DNA of 49,852 nt from Paradesulfitobacterium ferrireducens (GCF_017310645.1 NZ_JAFLRH010000012.1:1-49852), one strand, 5' to 3'; counted from the first letter of the stretch, positions 14,608 to 23,702 are shown. Translations and numbers: made by a program. The notes: generated by a model from the sequence alone, not told the origin.

Positions 14608-15402
14608 CTATTTCCCGTGTTTTTGATAGAAGAAAGATGACACCGGCTGCAAGCCTAAATGATTCAGGCCAAATAGATGCTCGGTGCTCCCGGTAAAAAG
14701 AATTCCACCGGGACGCAGAGATTCCGTGAATTTCTTGTACAGCAGCTCCTTGGCCTCTTCCGTAAAATAAATGACGACATTGCGGCAAGCGATAAAGTCG
14801 AATCCGGTGTCAAACCGGTCGGTCAGCAAGTTTTGACTGTGAAAAGTAACCGCGCGTTTGACATTGTCATTAATTTGATACCCTTTTTCAGTCTGAGTAA
14901 AATATTTCTTGAGCAGCTCGGGCGGCGTACTGGCGAAATCCTGGTGCTTGTAAATTCCGTCTTTAGCTTGATGCAGGACGTTGGCATCGATGTCGGTAGC
15001 TAAGACGGTGAAGCGAATGGCCTGAAAATATTCGAGCATGGTAATCGCAAGGGAATAGGGCTCTTGGCCGCTCGAACAGCCCGCGCTCCAAAGTTTAAGC
15101 GAGGTTTTCCCTTGTACAAGTTTGGGTATGATCGTTTCGCGCAGGGTTTTCCATTGGTTAAAATCGCGAAAAAATTGCGAGACATTAATGGTTAAATGCT
15201 TGAAGAAAGAGTCATACAACTGGCGGTCTAGGTCAAGGGCTTTGAGAAACTCGGGATAAGTTTTGTATCCGTGCGAATTCATGAAGCTAAGGATCCGCCT
15301 CTGCATTTGGTTTTGTTTATAGAAATTTAAATCCAGGCCGCTTTTGGGTAAGAAGGCTTTAACAAATCCTTCATAGCTGTTAGGGTCAAAATTGCGGAGC
15401 AT
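14608..15402 (-). CDS. cheR: Chemotaxis protein methyltransferase CheR
   Basis: 264 residues, normal for CheR. The N-terminal helical domain includes the TINVSQFFRDFNQW segment that precedes the SAM fold. The catalytic domain has LKLWSAGCSSGQEPYSLAI (SAM motif I), TVLATDID, DFIACRNVVIYF and LRPGGILFTGSTEHLF. CheR adds methyl groups to receptor glutamates, opposing CheB, which is encoded at 41806. ATG at 15402 is preferred because AGGTG is 4 bases upstream; the ATG four codons earlier lacks a site. It is downstream of yaaR on the minus strand, with a 143-base gap. Confidence 0.95.
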   Translation of the reverse strand: MLRNFDPNSYEGFVKAFLPKSGLDLNFYKQNQMQRRILSFMNSHGYKTYPEFLKALDLDRQLYDSFFKHLTINVSQFFRDFNQWKTLRETIIPKLVQGKTSLKLWSAGCSSGQEPYSLAITMLEYFQAIRFTVLATDIDANVLHQAKDGIYKHQDFASTPPELLKKYFTQTEKGYQINDNVKRAVTFHSQNLLTDRFDTGFDFIACRNVVIYFTEEAKELLYKKFTESLRPGGILFTGSTEHLFGLNHLGLQPVSSFFYQKHGK

Positions 15403-15545
15403 TCTGCACCTCATTCTACGGGAATTTCCCTTCCAGGCTCGTTCATGAAATTAAGAAATGCCTGGCTTAAGGTTTACTCTATTCTATTCTGGGCTTGGGG
15501 CAAAAAATCCTACTTTGTTCCGAAGTTCGTTTCAATAGAGCCGTT

Positions 15546-15986
15546 TCAGGCAAAGAGGTCGACAATCAGCCCGCGGATTTCGTCTATTTTCTTCAAAATC
15601 TCCAAGGGTTTGTCTTGCTCCGTTAACACTTTGCGGCCGAGTTCCTCAAGGGCATGGTCGATGCGCCGGATGCGGGCCATGACTTTGGGCCTGCCGCCAT
15701 AATCCCAGAAAGTTTCTTCCTGAAGTTGGCGGCTCTGACCAAAGGTTGAACGCAGAAAGGACTTGACTAATGACTTAAAATCAGCTAAGTCCTTTAAAGA
15801 TAGGGATTTGCCCAGTTTTTGTCCTTGTTCACTCAGCTTGGCTAAAAACTGTTCCAACTCTTGCTCTTGCATGCTCTGGGTTTTGGCCAAGGTTTGACGA
15901 AAGTCTGCCCCGCCTGCAAGTGGAGATTTTGAATTAGCATGCTCATTGGCAGCGGTTTGACCTGTGCGCTCGATACGCATGGACAT
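15546..15986 (-). CDS. YaaR family (DUF327) protein
   Basis: 146 residues, matching the YaaR/DUF327 length. The family core is visible as LADFKSLVKSFLRSTFGQS and FWDYGGRPKVMARIRRIDHA, ending in IDEIRGLIVDLF. The product is mostly helical and cytoplasmic. The molecular function is unknown; the family is common in motile Firmicutes, often near motility genes, as here beside cheR and mot. AAAGGAG lies about 10 bases before the ATG. Its first bases overlap no accepted gene; a longer frame of the divergent peptidase gene that would overlap it is rejected. Confidence 0.82.
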   Translation of the reverse strand: MSMRIERTGQTAANEHANSKSPLAGGADFRQTLAKTQSMQEQELEQFLAKLSEQGQKLGKSLSLKDLADFKSLVKSFLRSTFGQSRQLQEETFWDYGGRPKVMARIRRIDHALEELGRKVLTEQDKPLEILKKIDEIRGLIVDLFA

Positions 15987-16035
15987 AGGTGCAGGTCTCC
16001 TTTACACAGATATTCTAAGAAAGGAACAGACGATT

Positions 16036-17085
16036 GTGCAGACGCGCCGTGCTTTTATAAAGCTTCTTTGTGGTTTGGGTGCAGTGGCTCTTCCGTGGAC
16101 CGGCCTGCCACGGCGCTTACAGGGGTCGTTGGAATCCTGGGCAGTACGCCCGCCGGTCAAATTCGTGCGCTTGCCTGCAGAGGAAGAACTGGATCTTAAG
16201 GGTTTGGTCGCAGCGCATTTAGAGCGGACTGCTTGGGATGATGTAAATTTCCTGACTAGCCCCGACTTGGGGGGTAGACGCGCCGGGAGCGTCGGCGAGG
16301 GTAAAGCTGCCGGGTATCTGATTCAGGAAATGGCTGGCCTTGGCTTAGTCCCTATGGGAAGCCCTAAGCAAGACGGAAAACCAGGTTTTGCCCATGCTTT
16401 TACAATTCCCGAGGCCGCCGCTACTGTGGTTGAGAGACGTTTAGTGCTGCGCCCGCAGGCGGGATTAAAAATCCCTGCTCTCAATCTGCTTGGCGCTGTG
16501 CCGGGGGAGAGGGCGCAGGAGATAATTATGATATGCGCCCATTACGACCACCTTGGAATTTACCAAGGCAAGCTCTACCCTGGTGCCAATGACAATGCTT
16601 CAGGGGTTGGCTGTGTTCTGGAAGTAATGCGCAGATTAGTACGTGAAGAAATCAAACCCAAACGCACGGTTGTGGCCGCTTTCTGGAGCGCCGAGGAAAT
16701 GGGTTTCCTAGGGTCGCAGGCTTTTGTGGAGAATCCGAGGTTTCCGCTTGAGCGCTTAGTGGCCGTGTTTAACGTAGATACTGTGGGCAATGGGCCTGCC
16801 GGTGATTTCATGCTCTGGGCCGACGGCTTAAACAGTGCGGCCAAAGTTATGGCTGACGCGGCTGCCCAAGCCGGAGCCTCAGCGTCCCTGGGTCCGACTA
16901 ACGGCCATAACAGTGATCACATAAGTTTTGCGCGTAAAGGAATTCCGGCAGTTACGCTGCTGTCCCGCAGCTGGCTTGTGAAGAACCACACCCCGGAAGA
17001 TGACGCTAATCTACTGAACCGGGATCAGCTAAAGTTAGCAGCGGAAGTTCTATACCGGGCTGTCAAGACAGCCGCCTTCAGATAG
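16036..17085 (+). CDS. M28-family zinc aminopeptidase with a Tat-like signal
   Basis: 349 residues. The N-terminus QTRRAFIKLLCGLGAVALPW has a twin-arginine pattern (RRAFIK) and a hydrophobic stretch, so export by Tat is likely. The catalytic domain carries the M28 zinc ligands: HYDHLGI, ANDNASG, SAEEMGFLGS, FNVDTVG and GHNSDHISF. Such enzymes remove N-terminal residues from peptides outside the cell. GTG at 16036 is chosen: AAGGA lies 10 bases before it and the earlier frame overlaps yaaR. It is the only plus-strand gene among minus-strand motility genes. Its substrate cannot be inferred. Confidence 0.87.
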   Translation: MQTRRAFIKLLCGLGAVALPWTGLPRRLQGSLESWAVRPPVKFVRLPAEEELDLKGLVAAHLERTAWDDVNFLTSPDLGGRRAGSVGEGKAAGYLIQEMAGLGLVPMGSPKQDGKPGFAHAFTIPEAAATVVERRLVLRPQAGLKIPALNLLGAVPGERAQEIIMICAHYDHLGIYQGKLYPGANDNASGVGCVLEVMRRLVREEIKPKRTVVAAFWSAEEMGFLGSQAFVENPRFPLERLVAVFNVDTVGNGPAGDFMLWADGLNSAAKVMADAAAQAGASASLGPTNGHNSDHISFARKGIPAVTLLSRSWLVKNHTPEDDANLLNRDQLKLAAEVLYRAVKTAAFR

Positions 17086-17112
17086 CTCTTGGTGCGGGGT
17101 GAATTGCCCAAA

Positions 17113-17985
17113 TTAAGGATTAATCGGGCTAATTTGTTGTCCGACCAGGTTTTTACTGGGTTCCGTCAAATCATATTTAGAACGCAGAATCACCAGATCC
17201 ACCCGGCGGTTGCGCGCCCGGCCGGCATCCGAGTTGTTGGCAGCGACAGGACGGTATTCTCCATACCCCGTAGCCGAAAGGCGGTCCGGATTAATTCCGC
17301 CCTCGGTTGCCATAATCTGCACAACATTGGTCGCGCGCAGGACGGACAACTCCCAATTGCTGGGGAACTGGGGCGTGTGAATGGGCAAATTGTCGGTATG
17401 CCCTTCCACTTTTATGTAGTTGGGTGCACTGGCGAGCACCGTGCTAATCTTGTTTAAGACTTCGCGGGCTTTTGGAGTAATCACGGCTGAGCCGCTGTCA
17501 AAGAGAAGGGTGTCCTGGATACTAACGACCAGGCCTCTCTCTTCGATTGAGCTTACAAGTTTAGCCTCGAAGCCGTTGTCAGCGGCAAACTTATCGAGCC
17601 TCGCTTTGATTCCTTCAATCGTGAGGTTTTCCTGTTCGACATTCCCGCTGCCTAGATTGTCGTTCTGCCCGGCATATTCGGAGTTGGCGGTATTATCAGG
17701 TTTATCCGTTTGTCCGGGGACGGTGGCCTTTGTTTGCGCATGTCCGGTCTGAAACAGGGATGGTCCCATGGGACTGTTCGAAAGTTCCACTTTCGACGGA
17801 GTCCCGCCACCGAGTGCTTTGTTTAGTGAATCCGCGATTGCTCGGAATTTATCGGCATCGATCTTACTCATGGAGTAGAGAACCACAAAAAAGATCATGA
17901 GGAGGGTAATAAGGTCGGCATAAGTAAGGAGCCAGCGTTCAGCATTGTCTTTTTCCGGTTCAACTTCCTGATTCTTTCTCGCCAT
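17113..17985 (-). CDS. motB: Flagellar stator protein MotB
   Basis: 290 residues. One membrane helix near residues 20-42 begins with ERWLLTYADLITLLMIFFVV. The Asp in YAD is the proton-carrying residue. The periplasmic-type OmpA/MotB domain (about 155-275) has KVEGHTDNLPI, NWELSVLRATNVV, LSATGYGEYRPVA and GRARNRRVDL for peptidoglycan anchoring. A low-complexity Gly/Ser/Asn linker joins them. The ATG at 17985 follows AGAGGAG by 8 bases; two earlier in-frame start codons are too close to it. It is directly downstream of motA with a 35-base gap. Confidence 0.96.
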   Translation of the reverse strand: MARKNQEVEPEKDNAERWLLTYADLITLLMIFFVVLYSMSKIDADKFRAIADSLNKALGGGTPSKVELSNSPMGPSLFQTGHAQTKATVPGQTDKPDNTANSEYAGQNDNLGSGNVEQENLTIEGIKARLDKFAADNGFEAKLVSSIEERGLVVSIQDTLLFDSGSAVITPKAREVLNKISTVLASAPNYIKVEGHTDNLPIHTPQFPSNWELSVLRATNVVQIMATEGGINPDRLSATGYGEYRPVAANNSDAGRARNRRVDLVILRSKYDLTEPSKNLVGQQISPINP

Positions 17986-18020
17986 CAACATCACTCCTCT
18001 CTCTGCTCGCCGTCCACAGT

Positions 18021-18830
18021 TTACTGGACCTCACCCATTGCGGCTCGTCCGGCCCCGGCTTCTTCTCCTTTAGCCTGCGGTTCCGGAATGTTGCCAAGGT
18101 GAGTTTTGAGTTTTTCTTTAAGAATTGAGGGGTTTTCCCCGGCTTGGATGGAAAGGATGCCATCCAAGATCATTTCCATAGCAGCCACTTCAAAGTTGTC
18201 TTTAATCTTTAATTTAGTAGCGATTGGCAGCCAGACTAAGTTAGCGGAGCTAACCCCATAGAGAGTGGCGATAAAGGCTGCGGCAATTGAACTCGAAAGG
18301 GCGCTGGGGTCAGACAGGTTGCCTAAGACGTGTACCAGCCCCATTACGGTTCCGATAATCCCCATGGTGGGGGCATATCCTCCCGCGGCCTCAAACACGT
18401 GAATTCCAACCTTATGCCTTTTACGCAAGACTGCTATGTAAGATTCAAGAATCTCCCTCGTGATTTCCGGGTCAGTACCGTCTATAACCAGCTGCATTCC
18501 CTGACGGGTAAATTGATCAGTTACAACTTCAAGTTCCTGCTCCAGACTTAAAAGCCCTTCCCGCCGGGCTTTTTCCGCGAAGCGGATCAGGGTTTCATAA
18601 GCTTCAGCCGACCCGAAAGACTGATTGCCAAAGGCAATTTTGAACCACTGAGGCGCTTTCTTAAGTTCGGAGAGCGGAAAACTGGCAACAACTGCGCCAA
18701 TCGTGCCGCCGAACACTATTATGCTGGCAGAAAGTTGCAAAAGTGCGCCGGGACTCCCTTTTTCCAGGATGAATCCTAAGAGTAGAGCCCCGATTCCGCC
18801 TATAATCCCTAAAGTCGTCGATAAATCCAT
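18021..18830 (-). CDS. motA: Flagellar stator protein MotA
   Basis: 269 residues with the MotA/ExbB architecture: two N-terminal membrane helices (about 3-22 and 32-52), a cytoplasmic domain, then helices near 148-170 and 180-205. Signature segments are GFILEKGSPGALLQLSASII less one residue, GGYAPTMGIIGTVMGLVHVL and LYGVSSANLVWLP. MotA surrounds MotB and transmits torque to FliG. The cytoplasmic loop has the charged RKRHKVG segment. The ribosome binding site before the ATG at 18830 is weak. It is transcribed away from flgM. Confidence 0.96.
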   Translation of the reverse strand: MDLSTTLGIIGGIGALLLGFILEKGSPGALLQLSASIIVFGGTIGAVVASFPLSELKKAPQWFKIAFGNQSFGSAEAYETLIRFAEKARREGLLSLEQELEVVTDQFTRQGMQLVIDGTDPEITREILESYIAVLRKRHKVGIHVFEAAGGYAPTMGIIGTVMGLVHVLGNLSDPSALSSSIAAAFIATLYGVSSANLVWLPIATKLKIKDNFEVAAMEMILDGILSIQAGENPSILKEKLKTHLGNIPEPQAKGEEAGAGRAAMGEVQ

Positions 18831-18966
18831 TTAATCGCCGTGCATCCGTCATTTCTGGTTAATGGCAGACACGACTTCCCTCCCTTGTGGACAAGATTCT
18901 TTGCCTGTCCTCATTATACAGTAAAAAACGACATTAAGGCTAGGAATTTAATTTTAGGGAAAACTA

Positions 18967-18994
18967 TAAAGTTTTAGAGCATGATTGCCGATAA
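18967..18994 (+). promoter_or_regulatory. Sigma-28 (FliA/SigD) promoter before flgM
   Basis: TAAA (18967-18970), a 16-base spacer and GCCGATAA (18987-18994) match the flagellar sigma-28/SigD consensus almost perfectly. It lies about 85 bases before flgM and should start the late-class flagellar transcript that continues toward hag. Confidence 0.8.
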
Positions 18995-19079
18995 TTATGG
19001 CAGAAGGCTCTTGTTCGCTGGAAATACAGAACATTAGTGAGTAGTTAATAAAACAGAGATAGATTCGGGAGTGAGTTGT

Positions 19080-19352
19080 ATGAAAATCGACGGAACCTCT
19101 CTTTCCCCGGTTGGGAGTGTACAAGCGACAAACAGGGTGGGGCAAGTTAAAGGAAAAGCTTTGTCCCAAGGCGCTGACGAGGTAGCGGTATCGGAGAAGG
19201 CACAAGTATATCAGGCGCTCTTGCAGAAAGTGAAAGAGATTTCGGATGTGCGCGAGGAGCGTGTACGCACTTTAGCCGAACAGATTGCTAACGGAGAGTT
19301 TCAGGTAAATGCCCAGAAAGTGGCTGAAAAGCTGCTGGCCCAGGATATCTAA
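19080..19352 (+). CDS. flgM: Anti-sigma-28 factor FlgM
   Basis: 90 residues. The C-terminal half matches the sigma-28 binding region: DEVAVSEKAQVYQALLQKV, then VRTLAEQIANGEFQVNAQKV and AEKLL. The N-terminal part (PVGSVQATNRVGQVKG) is low in structure, as usual. FlgM holds sigma-28 until the hook is complete and is then exported. The ATG at 19080 follows a GGAG-type site. A consensus sigma-28 promoter upstream implies negative feedback. Confidence 0.93.
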   Translation: MKIDGTSLSPVGSVQATNRVGQVKGKALSQGADEVAVSEKAQVYQALLQKVKEISDVREERVRTLAEQIANGEFQVNAQKVAEKLLAQDI

Positions 19353-19390
19353 ATGAATGTATTTTCCTCTTATGGCCAGGGGGTTGGTGT

Positions 19391-19873
19391 ATGTCAGAAG
19401 TGCTGCGGAACCTAAATGAGAACTTAAAACGGCAAACGAATGTGTACAGTGAACTCAACCGTCTGGCAGAGCTTAAGCAGCGGGCCTTAATTAAGAACAA
19501 CCTGCACGAACTCGAAATGGTCACTGCTCAGGAGGAGCAGCTCCTGCTCGAAGGCGGACGTTTAGAAAAAGAGCGCCTCCTATGGGCGGAGCAGATCGGC
19601 CGGGAAATGGGCAAAGCTCCGGAAGAACTGACTTTAGCTGAACTGGCCGAGCGTTATCCCGAGTTGGAAAGCGTGCGCAAGGATTTAGATGATGTGCTTT
19701 CACGCTTGCAGGAGGCTCATGAAATCAACACTGAGCTTTTAGAACAAGCGGTAAAAATAGTGAATGTCACACTTAACATGCTAACCCAAGAGGACAAGAG
19801 AACCTATTCACGCCCTGGAAAAGAGGTTAAAGGTGGGTCTAAACAAGCCCGCATTTTAGATAAAAGCGTTTAA
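19391..19873 (+). CDS. flgN: Flagellar chaperone FlgN
   Basis: 160 residues, almost entirely helical (LNENLKRQTNVYSELNRLAE ... LLEQAVKIVNVTLNMLTQED). This fits FlgN, the export chaperone of the hook-filament junction proteins FlgK and FlgL, which are the next two genes. The ribosome binding region GGGGGTTGG is 4-8 bases before the ATG. Its identity rests on size, coiled-coil nature and position as much as on sequence. Confidence 0.9.
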   Translation: MSEVLRNLNENLKRQTNVYSELNRLAELKQRALIKNNLHELEMVTAQEEQLLLEGGRLEKERLLWAEQIGREMGKAPEELTLAELAERYPELESVRKDLDDVLSRLQEAHEINTELLEQAVKIVNVTLNMLTQEDKRTYSRPGKEVKGGSKQARILDKSV

Positions 19874-19902
19874 GGGTAAGAACAGCTAGGAGAGAAGGAA
19901 GA

Positions 19903-21375
19903 ATGCACTCTACTTTTTTTGGCCTGGAATTGGCCCGCCGGGCGCTCGAATCCCAACAGTACGCCTTGGATGTCACCGGGCACAATATTGCCAATGCCAA
20001 CACCCAGGGATATACCCGGCAGGTGGCTAACCTTAAATCCACGACCCCGGATACGATAAACAGCTTAGGGCATAGCTTGAGCATCGGTACAGGCGTGACC
20101 CTCGAAAACATCACCCGGGCCCGGGACGCATTTGTCGACCGCCAATTCCGCTGGGAAACTTCCAAGCAGGAGTACTGGGGCGGCCGGCAGGATGCCCTGC
20201 AGAAAGTGGAGGGCATGTTCAACGAGCCTTCCGAAAACAGTCTTCACGATGATATGAATAAGTTCTGGACCGCCTGGAGCGACCTCTCGAAAAATCCCGA
20301 AAATATGGGAGCCCGTTCCGTAGTCCATGAACGGGCTTTAACCTTGGTTGACAGTTTCCATCATCTAGCCCAGCAGATTACAGATATGAGAAACAATATG
20401 GACGCTAATGTCAGGGTTCAGATTCATCAGATAAACAGCTATTCAGAGCAAATTGCGGGACTCAACGAACAGATAAAAAGAGCGGAAGTGGCCGGAGACA
20501 ATCCGAACGACTTGCGGGATAAACGGGATGCATTGGTTGACGAACTCTCGAAAATCGTAAGCGTCAGGGTGGTCGAAACGATTGATCCCAGCTTTACGGA
20601 CCGCGAAGTGCATAACTATCAGGTGAATATCGGGGCTGAGACCACGCCGCCACAAATCCTGGTCAGCAATACAACCGCCTATAAACTGAGTGAAACCGCG
20701 GTCGATGCCAATGGGTTTGCCTTGGTTCAGTGGGATGCAAGCGCTCCCAACCCAGGCGCTGCTCTTGACATGGGAGACAGGCTGGGAAGCCTACAGGCCA
20801 ACATGGAAATCCGCGATGATTATTTGCCTAATTTCTTGCAGAAGTTTTTGGATGATTTGGCGGCGGGGATTGTCCAGGCTGTCAATACCCTGCATACCTC
20901 GGGTGAAGGGCTTACTGCCGGGGTTACGGGCAATTTCTTTGATCCTGCTTCGACAACGGCTGCCACGATCGCATTAGATCCTTATGTCGATGACTTAAGC
21001 CATATCGCCACGCGCCCCAGCGGAGCGGAAATCGGGGATGGCAGTGTCGCCCAGCAGATCTCTTCTCTGGCCAACGGCTGGACGGCCGTTGCCAGTCCGC
21101 TTCCTAATGCAGCCACTTCTTTCGGGGATTTTTATGGGGCCAACATTGCCCAGTTGGGAATTGACGTGCAGCAGGCGGACCGCATGAAAGCGGGCGAAGA
21201 TGTGCTGGTCACCCATTTGAGCAATCAGCGCGAATCCCTGTCCGGAGTGTCTCTGGATGAAGAGATGACCAATTTAGTCAGATTCCAAAAGAGTTACTCC
21301 GCTGCAGCGAGGGTTGTAACTATGATGGATGATATGCTGGATACGATTGTGAACAGAATGGGAGTAACGAGGTAA
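19903..21375 (+). CDS. flgK: Hook-filament junction protein FlgK (HAP1)
   Basis: 490 residues. The N-terminal axial-protein segment has ARRALESQQYALDVTGHNIA and NTQGYTRQ. The C-terminal partner has SLDEEMTNLVRFQKSYSAAA and DDMLDTIVNRMG. The two ends pack together in the axial coiled coil; the middle (about 180-400) is the variable exposed domain. FlgK caps the hook and adapts it to the filament. AGGAGAGAAGG precedes the ATG. Confidence 0.96.
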   Translation: MHSTFFGLELARRALESQQYALDVTGHNIANANTQGYTRQVANLKSTTPDTINSLGHSLSIGTGVTLENITRARDAFVDRQFRWETSKQEYWGGRQDALQKVEGMFNEPSENSLHDDMNKFWTAWSDLSKNPENMGARSVVHERALTLVDSFHHLAQQITDMRNNMDANVRVQIHQINSYSEQIAGLNEQIKRAEVAGDNPNDLRDKRDALVDELSKIVSVRVVETIDPSFTDREVHNYQVNIGAETTPPQILVSNTTAYKLSETAVDANGFALVQWDASAPNPGAALDMGDRLGSLQANMEIRDDYLPNFLQKFLDDLAAGIVQAVNTLHTSGEGLTAGVTGNFFDPASTTAATIALDPYVDDLSHIATRPSGAEIGDGSVAQQISSLANGWTAVASPLPNAATSFGDFYGANIAQLGIDVQQADRMKAGEDVLVTHLSNQRESLSGVSLDEEMTNLVRFQKSYSAAARVVTMMDDMLDTIVNRMGVTR

Positions 21376-21449
21376 GATTAAGTAAGTTTTTCGGATTTCC
21401 TCGTTCAATTATCTAAGATGGGAACTTTGTTGCAATGGAGTGAGGCGCA

Positions 21450-22367
21450 ATGAGAATTACGAATAATATGCTATCCCGGAACTTGCTTCGCAACTTGGAA
21501 GCAGCCAAGGGGCGTATGGATGAACTGCAGAATCAGATGTCAACCGGCCACCGGATCTCACGTCCTTCGGATGACCCGGTGGGGATTGAAAACGCTTTAA
21601 GGCTTAAAACAAATATTGCGATGGTTAATCAGTGGTCAAATAACGCAAGCGAAGCATTGGGAAATATGAACACCACGGACAGCATTATGGGCGAGATGAC
21701 TTCCATGCTGCAAAGGGTAAGAGAACTTGCGGTTCAGGGTGCAAATGACACTACTCCGCCTGATGCCCGTAAAGGAATCGCACAGGAAGTACGGCAGCTG
21801 GCCGAACAATTAAGAGTAGTTGCAAATACGAAAATAGGTACAAAATATATTTTTGCCGGGACCAAAACTGACCAAGAACCGATGCCAACCCCCAGCAGCA
21901 GTTGGCAGGGAAATTTTGACCCGGTTAATTTCCAGGTGGGCAACAATGTGACCGTGAACATCACCGTGGATGGGCAGGATTTGTTTACCAATGAGACCGG
22001 GGGTACGGTTAATGGTCAGGGTATATTTGCCAACAGTTCTTATTCGGGTGTTTTGGACGACTTGTCCAATGCTTTGGAAACAAACGATACAGTGGCTATC
22101 GGAGCTACTCTTGATGACATTGACTCGAACATAGACAAAGTTCAGCAGCTACGTGCCGGTCTGGGTGCGCGGATTAACCGCATGAACGCGATCCGTGATC
22201 AGTTGGATGCAACTACGTATAACTTGGAGAAAAACCTCTCAGATATTCAGGATGCTGACATGGCCAAAGCGATTGTGGACTTCAAGAACCAGGAAAATGT
22301 TTTCCGCTCGGCCTTGGCAGTAGGGGCTCAGATTATTCAACCTTCACTGGTGGATTTTCTGAAGTAG
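21450..22367 (+). CDS. flgL: Hook-filament junction protein FlgL (HAP3)
   Basis: 305 residues with the flagellin-like N-terminus MRITNNMLSRNLLRNLEAAK and the STGHRISRPSDDPVGIENAL signature, then a variable domain. The C-terminal helix has LSDIQDADMAKAIVDFKNQE and ALAVGAQIIQPSLVDFL. FlgL joins FlgK to the first flagellin ring. GTGAGG is close upstream of the ATG. Confidence 0.96.
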   Translation: MRITNNMLSRNLLRNLEAAKGRMDELQNQMSTGHRISRPSDDPVGIENALRLKTNIAMVNQWSNNASEALGNMNTTDSIMGEMTSMLQRVRELAVQGANDTTPPDARKGIAQEVRQLAEQLRVVANTKIGTKYIFAGTKTDQEPMPTPSSSWQGNFDPVNFQVGNNVTVNITVDGQDLFTNETGGTVNGQGIFANSSYSGVLDDLSNALETNDTVAIGATLDDIDSNIDKVQQLRAGLGARINRMNAIRDQLDATTYNLEKNLSDIQDADMAKAIVDFKNQENVFRSALAVGAQIIQPSLVDFLK

Positions 22368-22431
22368 TGTTTGCTGTTTCCTAAGCAGGTTGTTCAGAAG
22401 AGAATCTCTGCAAGCGAGATGTGATGTGTCA

Positions 22432-22989
22432 ATGGTTAATTTACAGATTAAGCAGCAGTTTGGGCGAATTGGATTAAAGACAGATCCTTTTGTATTTAAC
22501 CTGAGTGTTAAACAGCCTTCCTTGAATTTTAAACAAAGACCCACAGAGATCATCCCCGAGAATAGTCCGTTGCAGATTGAGATTGATTGGAGCCCATACA
22601 GGGAATCAGTCGGTTTCAATGGCATTGAGGCCCAGCAACGAAAGTTTAACGAGGATGCCAAGTTAACTGCCGGTCAGGGAATTGAACGGCGTGCACAGGA
22701 AGGAAACGCTCTTGGCCATATCGAAAAAAGTATATCCATAGCTCAAGTTGTAAATAATGCGATACAACCCGCAAAAAAGGATCTGGAGCTAGTTAATATA
22801 GAACCAGCTCGCTTTTTTGTGCGCGAGGGCTCGCTTAAGTGGTCAGTGGAATTAGGCGGTGTAGTTGGCGACTATACTGCTGGCTCTGTCTCAACTGAAT
22901 TTCGGTACGGCAAGGTTCAAAGCTATCTGGAACGGAAGCCGTCAATCCAATTTCACGCCGTGGGAGAAATCTTTGACCGTAAAGGATAG
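22432..22989 (+). CDS. DUF6470 family protein
   Basis: 185 residues beginning MVNLQIKQQFGRIGLKTDPF. Position and pattern match the DUF6470 family found between flgL and fliW in many Firmicutes. Motifs include IEIDWSPYRESVGFNGIEAQ, then QEGNALGHIEKSISIAQVV and a C-terminal beta-rich segment with GEIFDRKG. The function is unknown; the conserved position suggests a role tied to FliW/CsrA or junction proteins. The ATG at 22432 is preferred over the upstream TTG at 22390, although its ribosome binding site is weak. Confidence 0.75.
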   Translation: MVNLQIKQQFGRIGLKTDPFVFNLSVKQPSLNFKQRPTEIIPENSPLQIEIDWSPYRESVGFNGIEAQQRKFNEDAKLTAGQGIERRAQEGNALGHIEKSISIAQVVNNAIQPAKKDLELVNIEPARFFVREGSLKWSVELGGVVGDYTAGSVSTEFRYGKVQSYLERKPSIQFHAVGEIFDRKG

Positions 22990-23001
22990 GAGAAAAATTA
23001 T

Positions 23002-23448
23002 ATGAGTGCATCACAGGAATTAAAGCCTCAAAAAGCTCACGAATATTATTTTCCCAAAGGTCTACCGGGTTTCGAAGAGACTCGGTATTTTCAGCTTCTT
23101 GAAGAAGAGATGCCTTTCGCCCAGTTGGTTGCGGCCGATGATGATAAGATAGGTTTCATATTAATACAGCCCGAGGTGGTAGGTGTCAAAAATGAATGGG
23201 AAATCGATCCTGAAACCGAGCAAGTTCTAAGAGGCGGAAAGAGCTCGGAGTCTCAGCTTCAGCTGGAAGTATGGCTGATACTAACCTTAAATCGCCAGGA
23301 TGTTCAAAGCAGCACGGTAAATTTGAAGGCACCTCTGATACTTAATCCGGAGGAAAAGCTTGGAGTGCAATTGATTCTGGATGATGAGCGTTATTCCAGC
23401 AGGCAGCCCCTGGTTAAGCAGCAAGCAGAGAAAGGGGTTAAAGGGTAA
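23002..23448 (+). CDS. fliW: Flagellar assembly factor FliW
   Basis: 148 residues. FliW signatures are FPKGLPGFEETRYFQLLEEE and the central FAQLVAADDDKIGFILIQPE, then LILTLNRQDVQSSTVNLKAP and a C-terminal LILDDERYSSRQPL. FliW binds either flagellin or CsrA. When flagellin accumulates, FliW is sequestered and free CsrA represses hag translation. The stop TAA and the csrA ATG share one base (TAATG), so the two are translationally coupled. GGAG lies upstream of the ATG. Confidence 0.95.
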   Translation: MSASQELKPQKAHEYYFPKGLPGFEETRYFQLLEEEMPFAQLVAADDDKIGFILIQPEVVGVKNEWEIDPETEQVLRGGKSSESQLQLEVWLILTLNRQDVQSSTVNLKAPLILNPEEKLGVQLILDDERYSSRQPLVKQQAEKGVKG

Positions 23449-23702
23449 TGCTTGTTCTCTCGCGTAAGCTTAATGAAAAAATTAAAATCGGAGAAGACAT
23501 TGAGATTGTGGTCGTTGCGGTCTCTGGTGACACGGTGCGTCTTGGCATCAAGGCCCCACCCTCAGTTAAGATTTTGCGCAATGAAGTGTACGAAGAAATC
23601 CAGAACCAGAACCGGGAAGCAATGATCAGTGTCGCAGATGTCCTTCAATACCTTGACCTTGGAACGCTGCCCACATCGATAAAAACGGAAAAAGAGAAAT
23701 AA
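23448..23702 (+). CDS. csrA: Carbon storage/flagellin translation regulator CsrA
   Basis: 84 residues, the longer Firmicutes-type CsrA. It starts MLVLSRKLNEKIKIGEDIEI and has the RNA-contact RLGIKAPPSVKILRNEVYEE near 30-52. It is a dimeric RNA-binding protein recognising GGA in hairpin loops. Its likely local target is the hag leader 180 bases downstream, where two good CsrA-like sites occur. The gene overlaps fliW by one base. Confidence 0.96.
   Translation: MLVLSRKLNEKIKIGEDIEIVVVAVSGDTVRLGIKAPPSVKILRNEVYEEIQNQNREAMISVADVLQYLDLGTLPTSIKTEKEK

Noticed and set aside
15964..16035. Upstream extension of the M28 peptidase
   Set aside because: It overlaps the divergent yaaR start and moves the twin-arginine signal 24 residues inward; GTG 16036 fits better.
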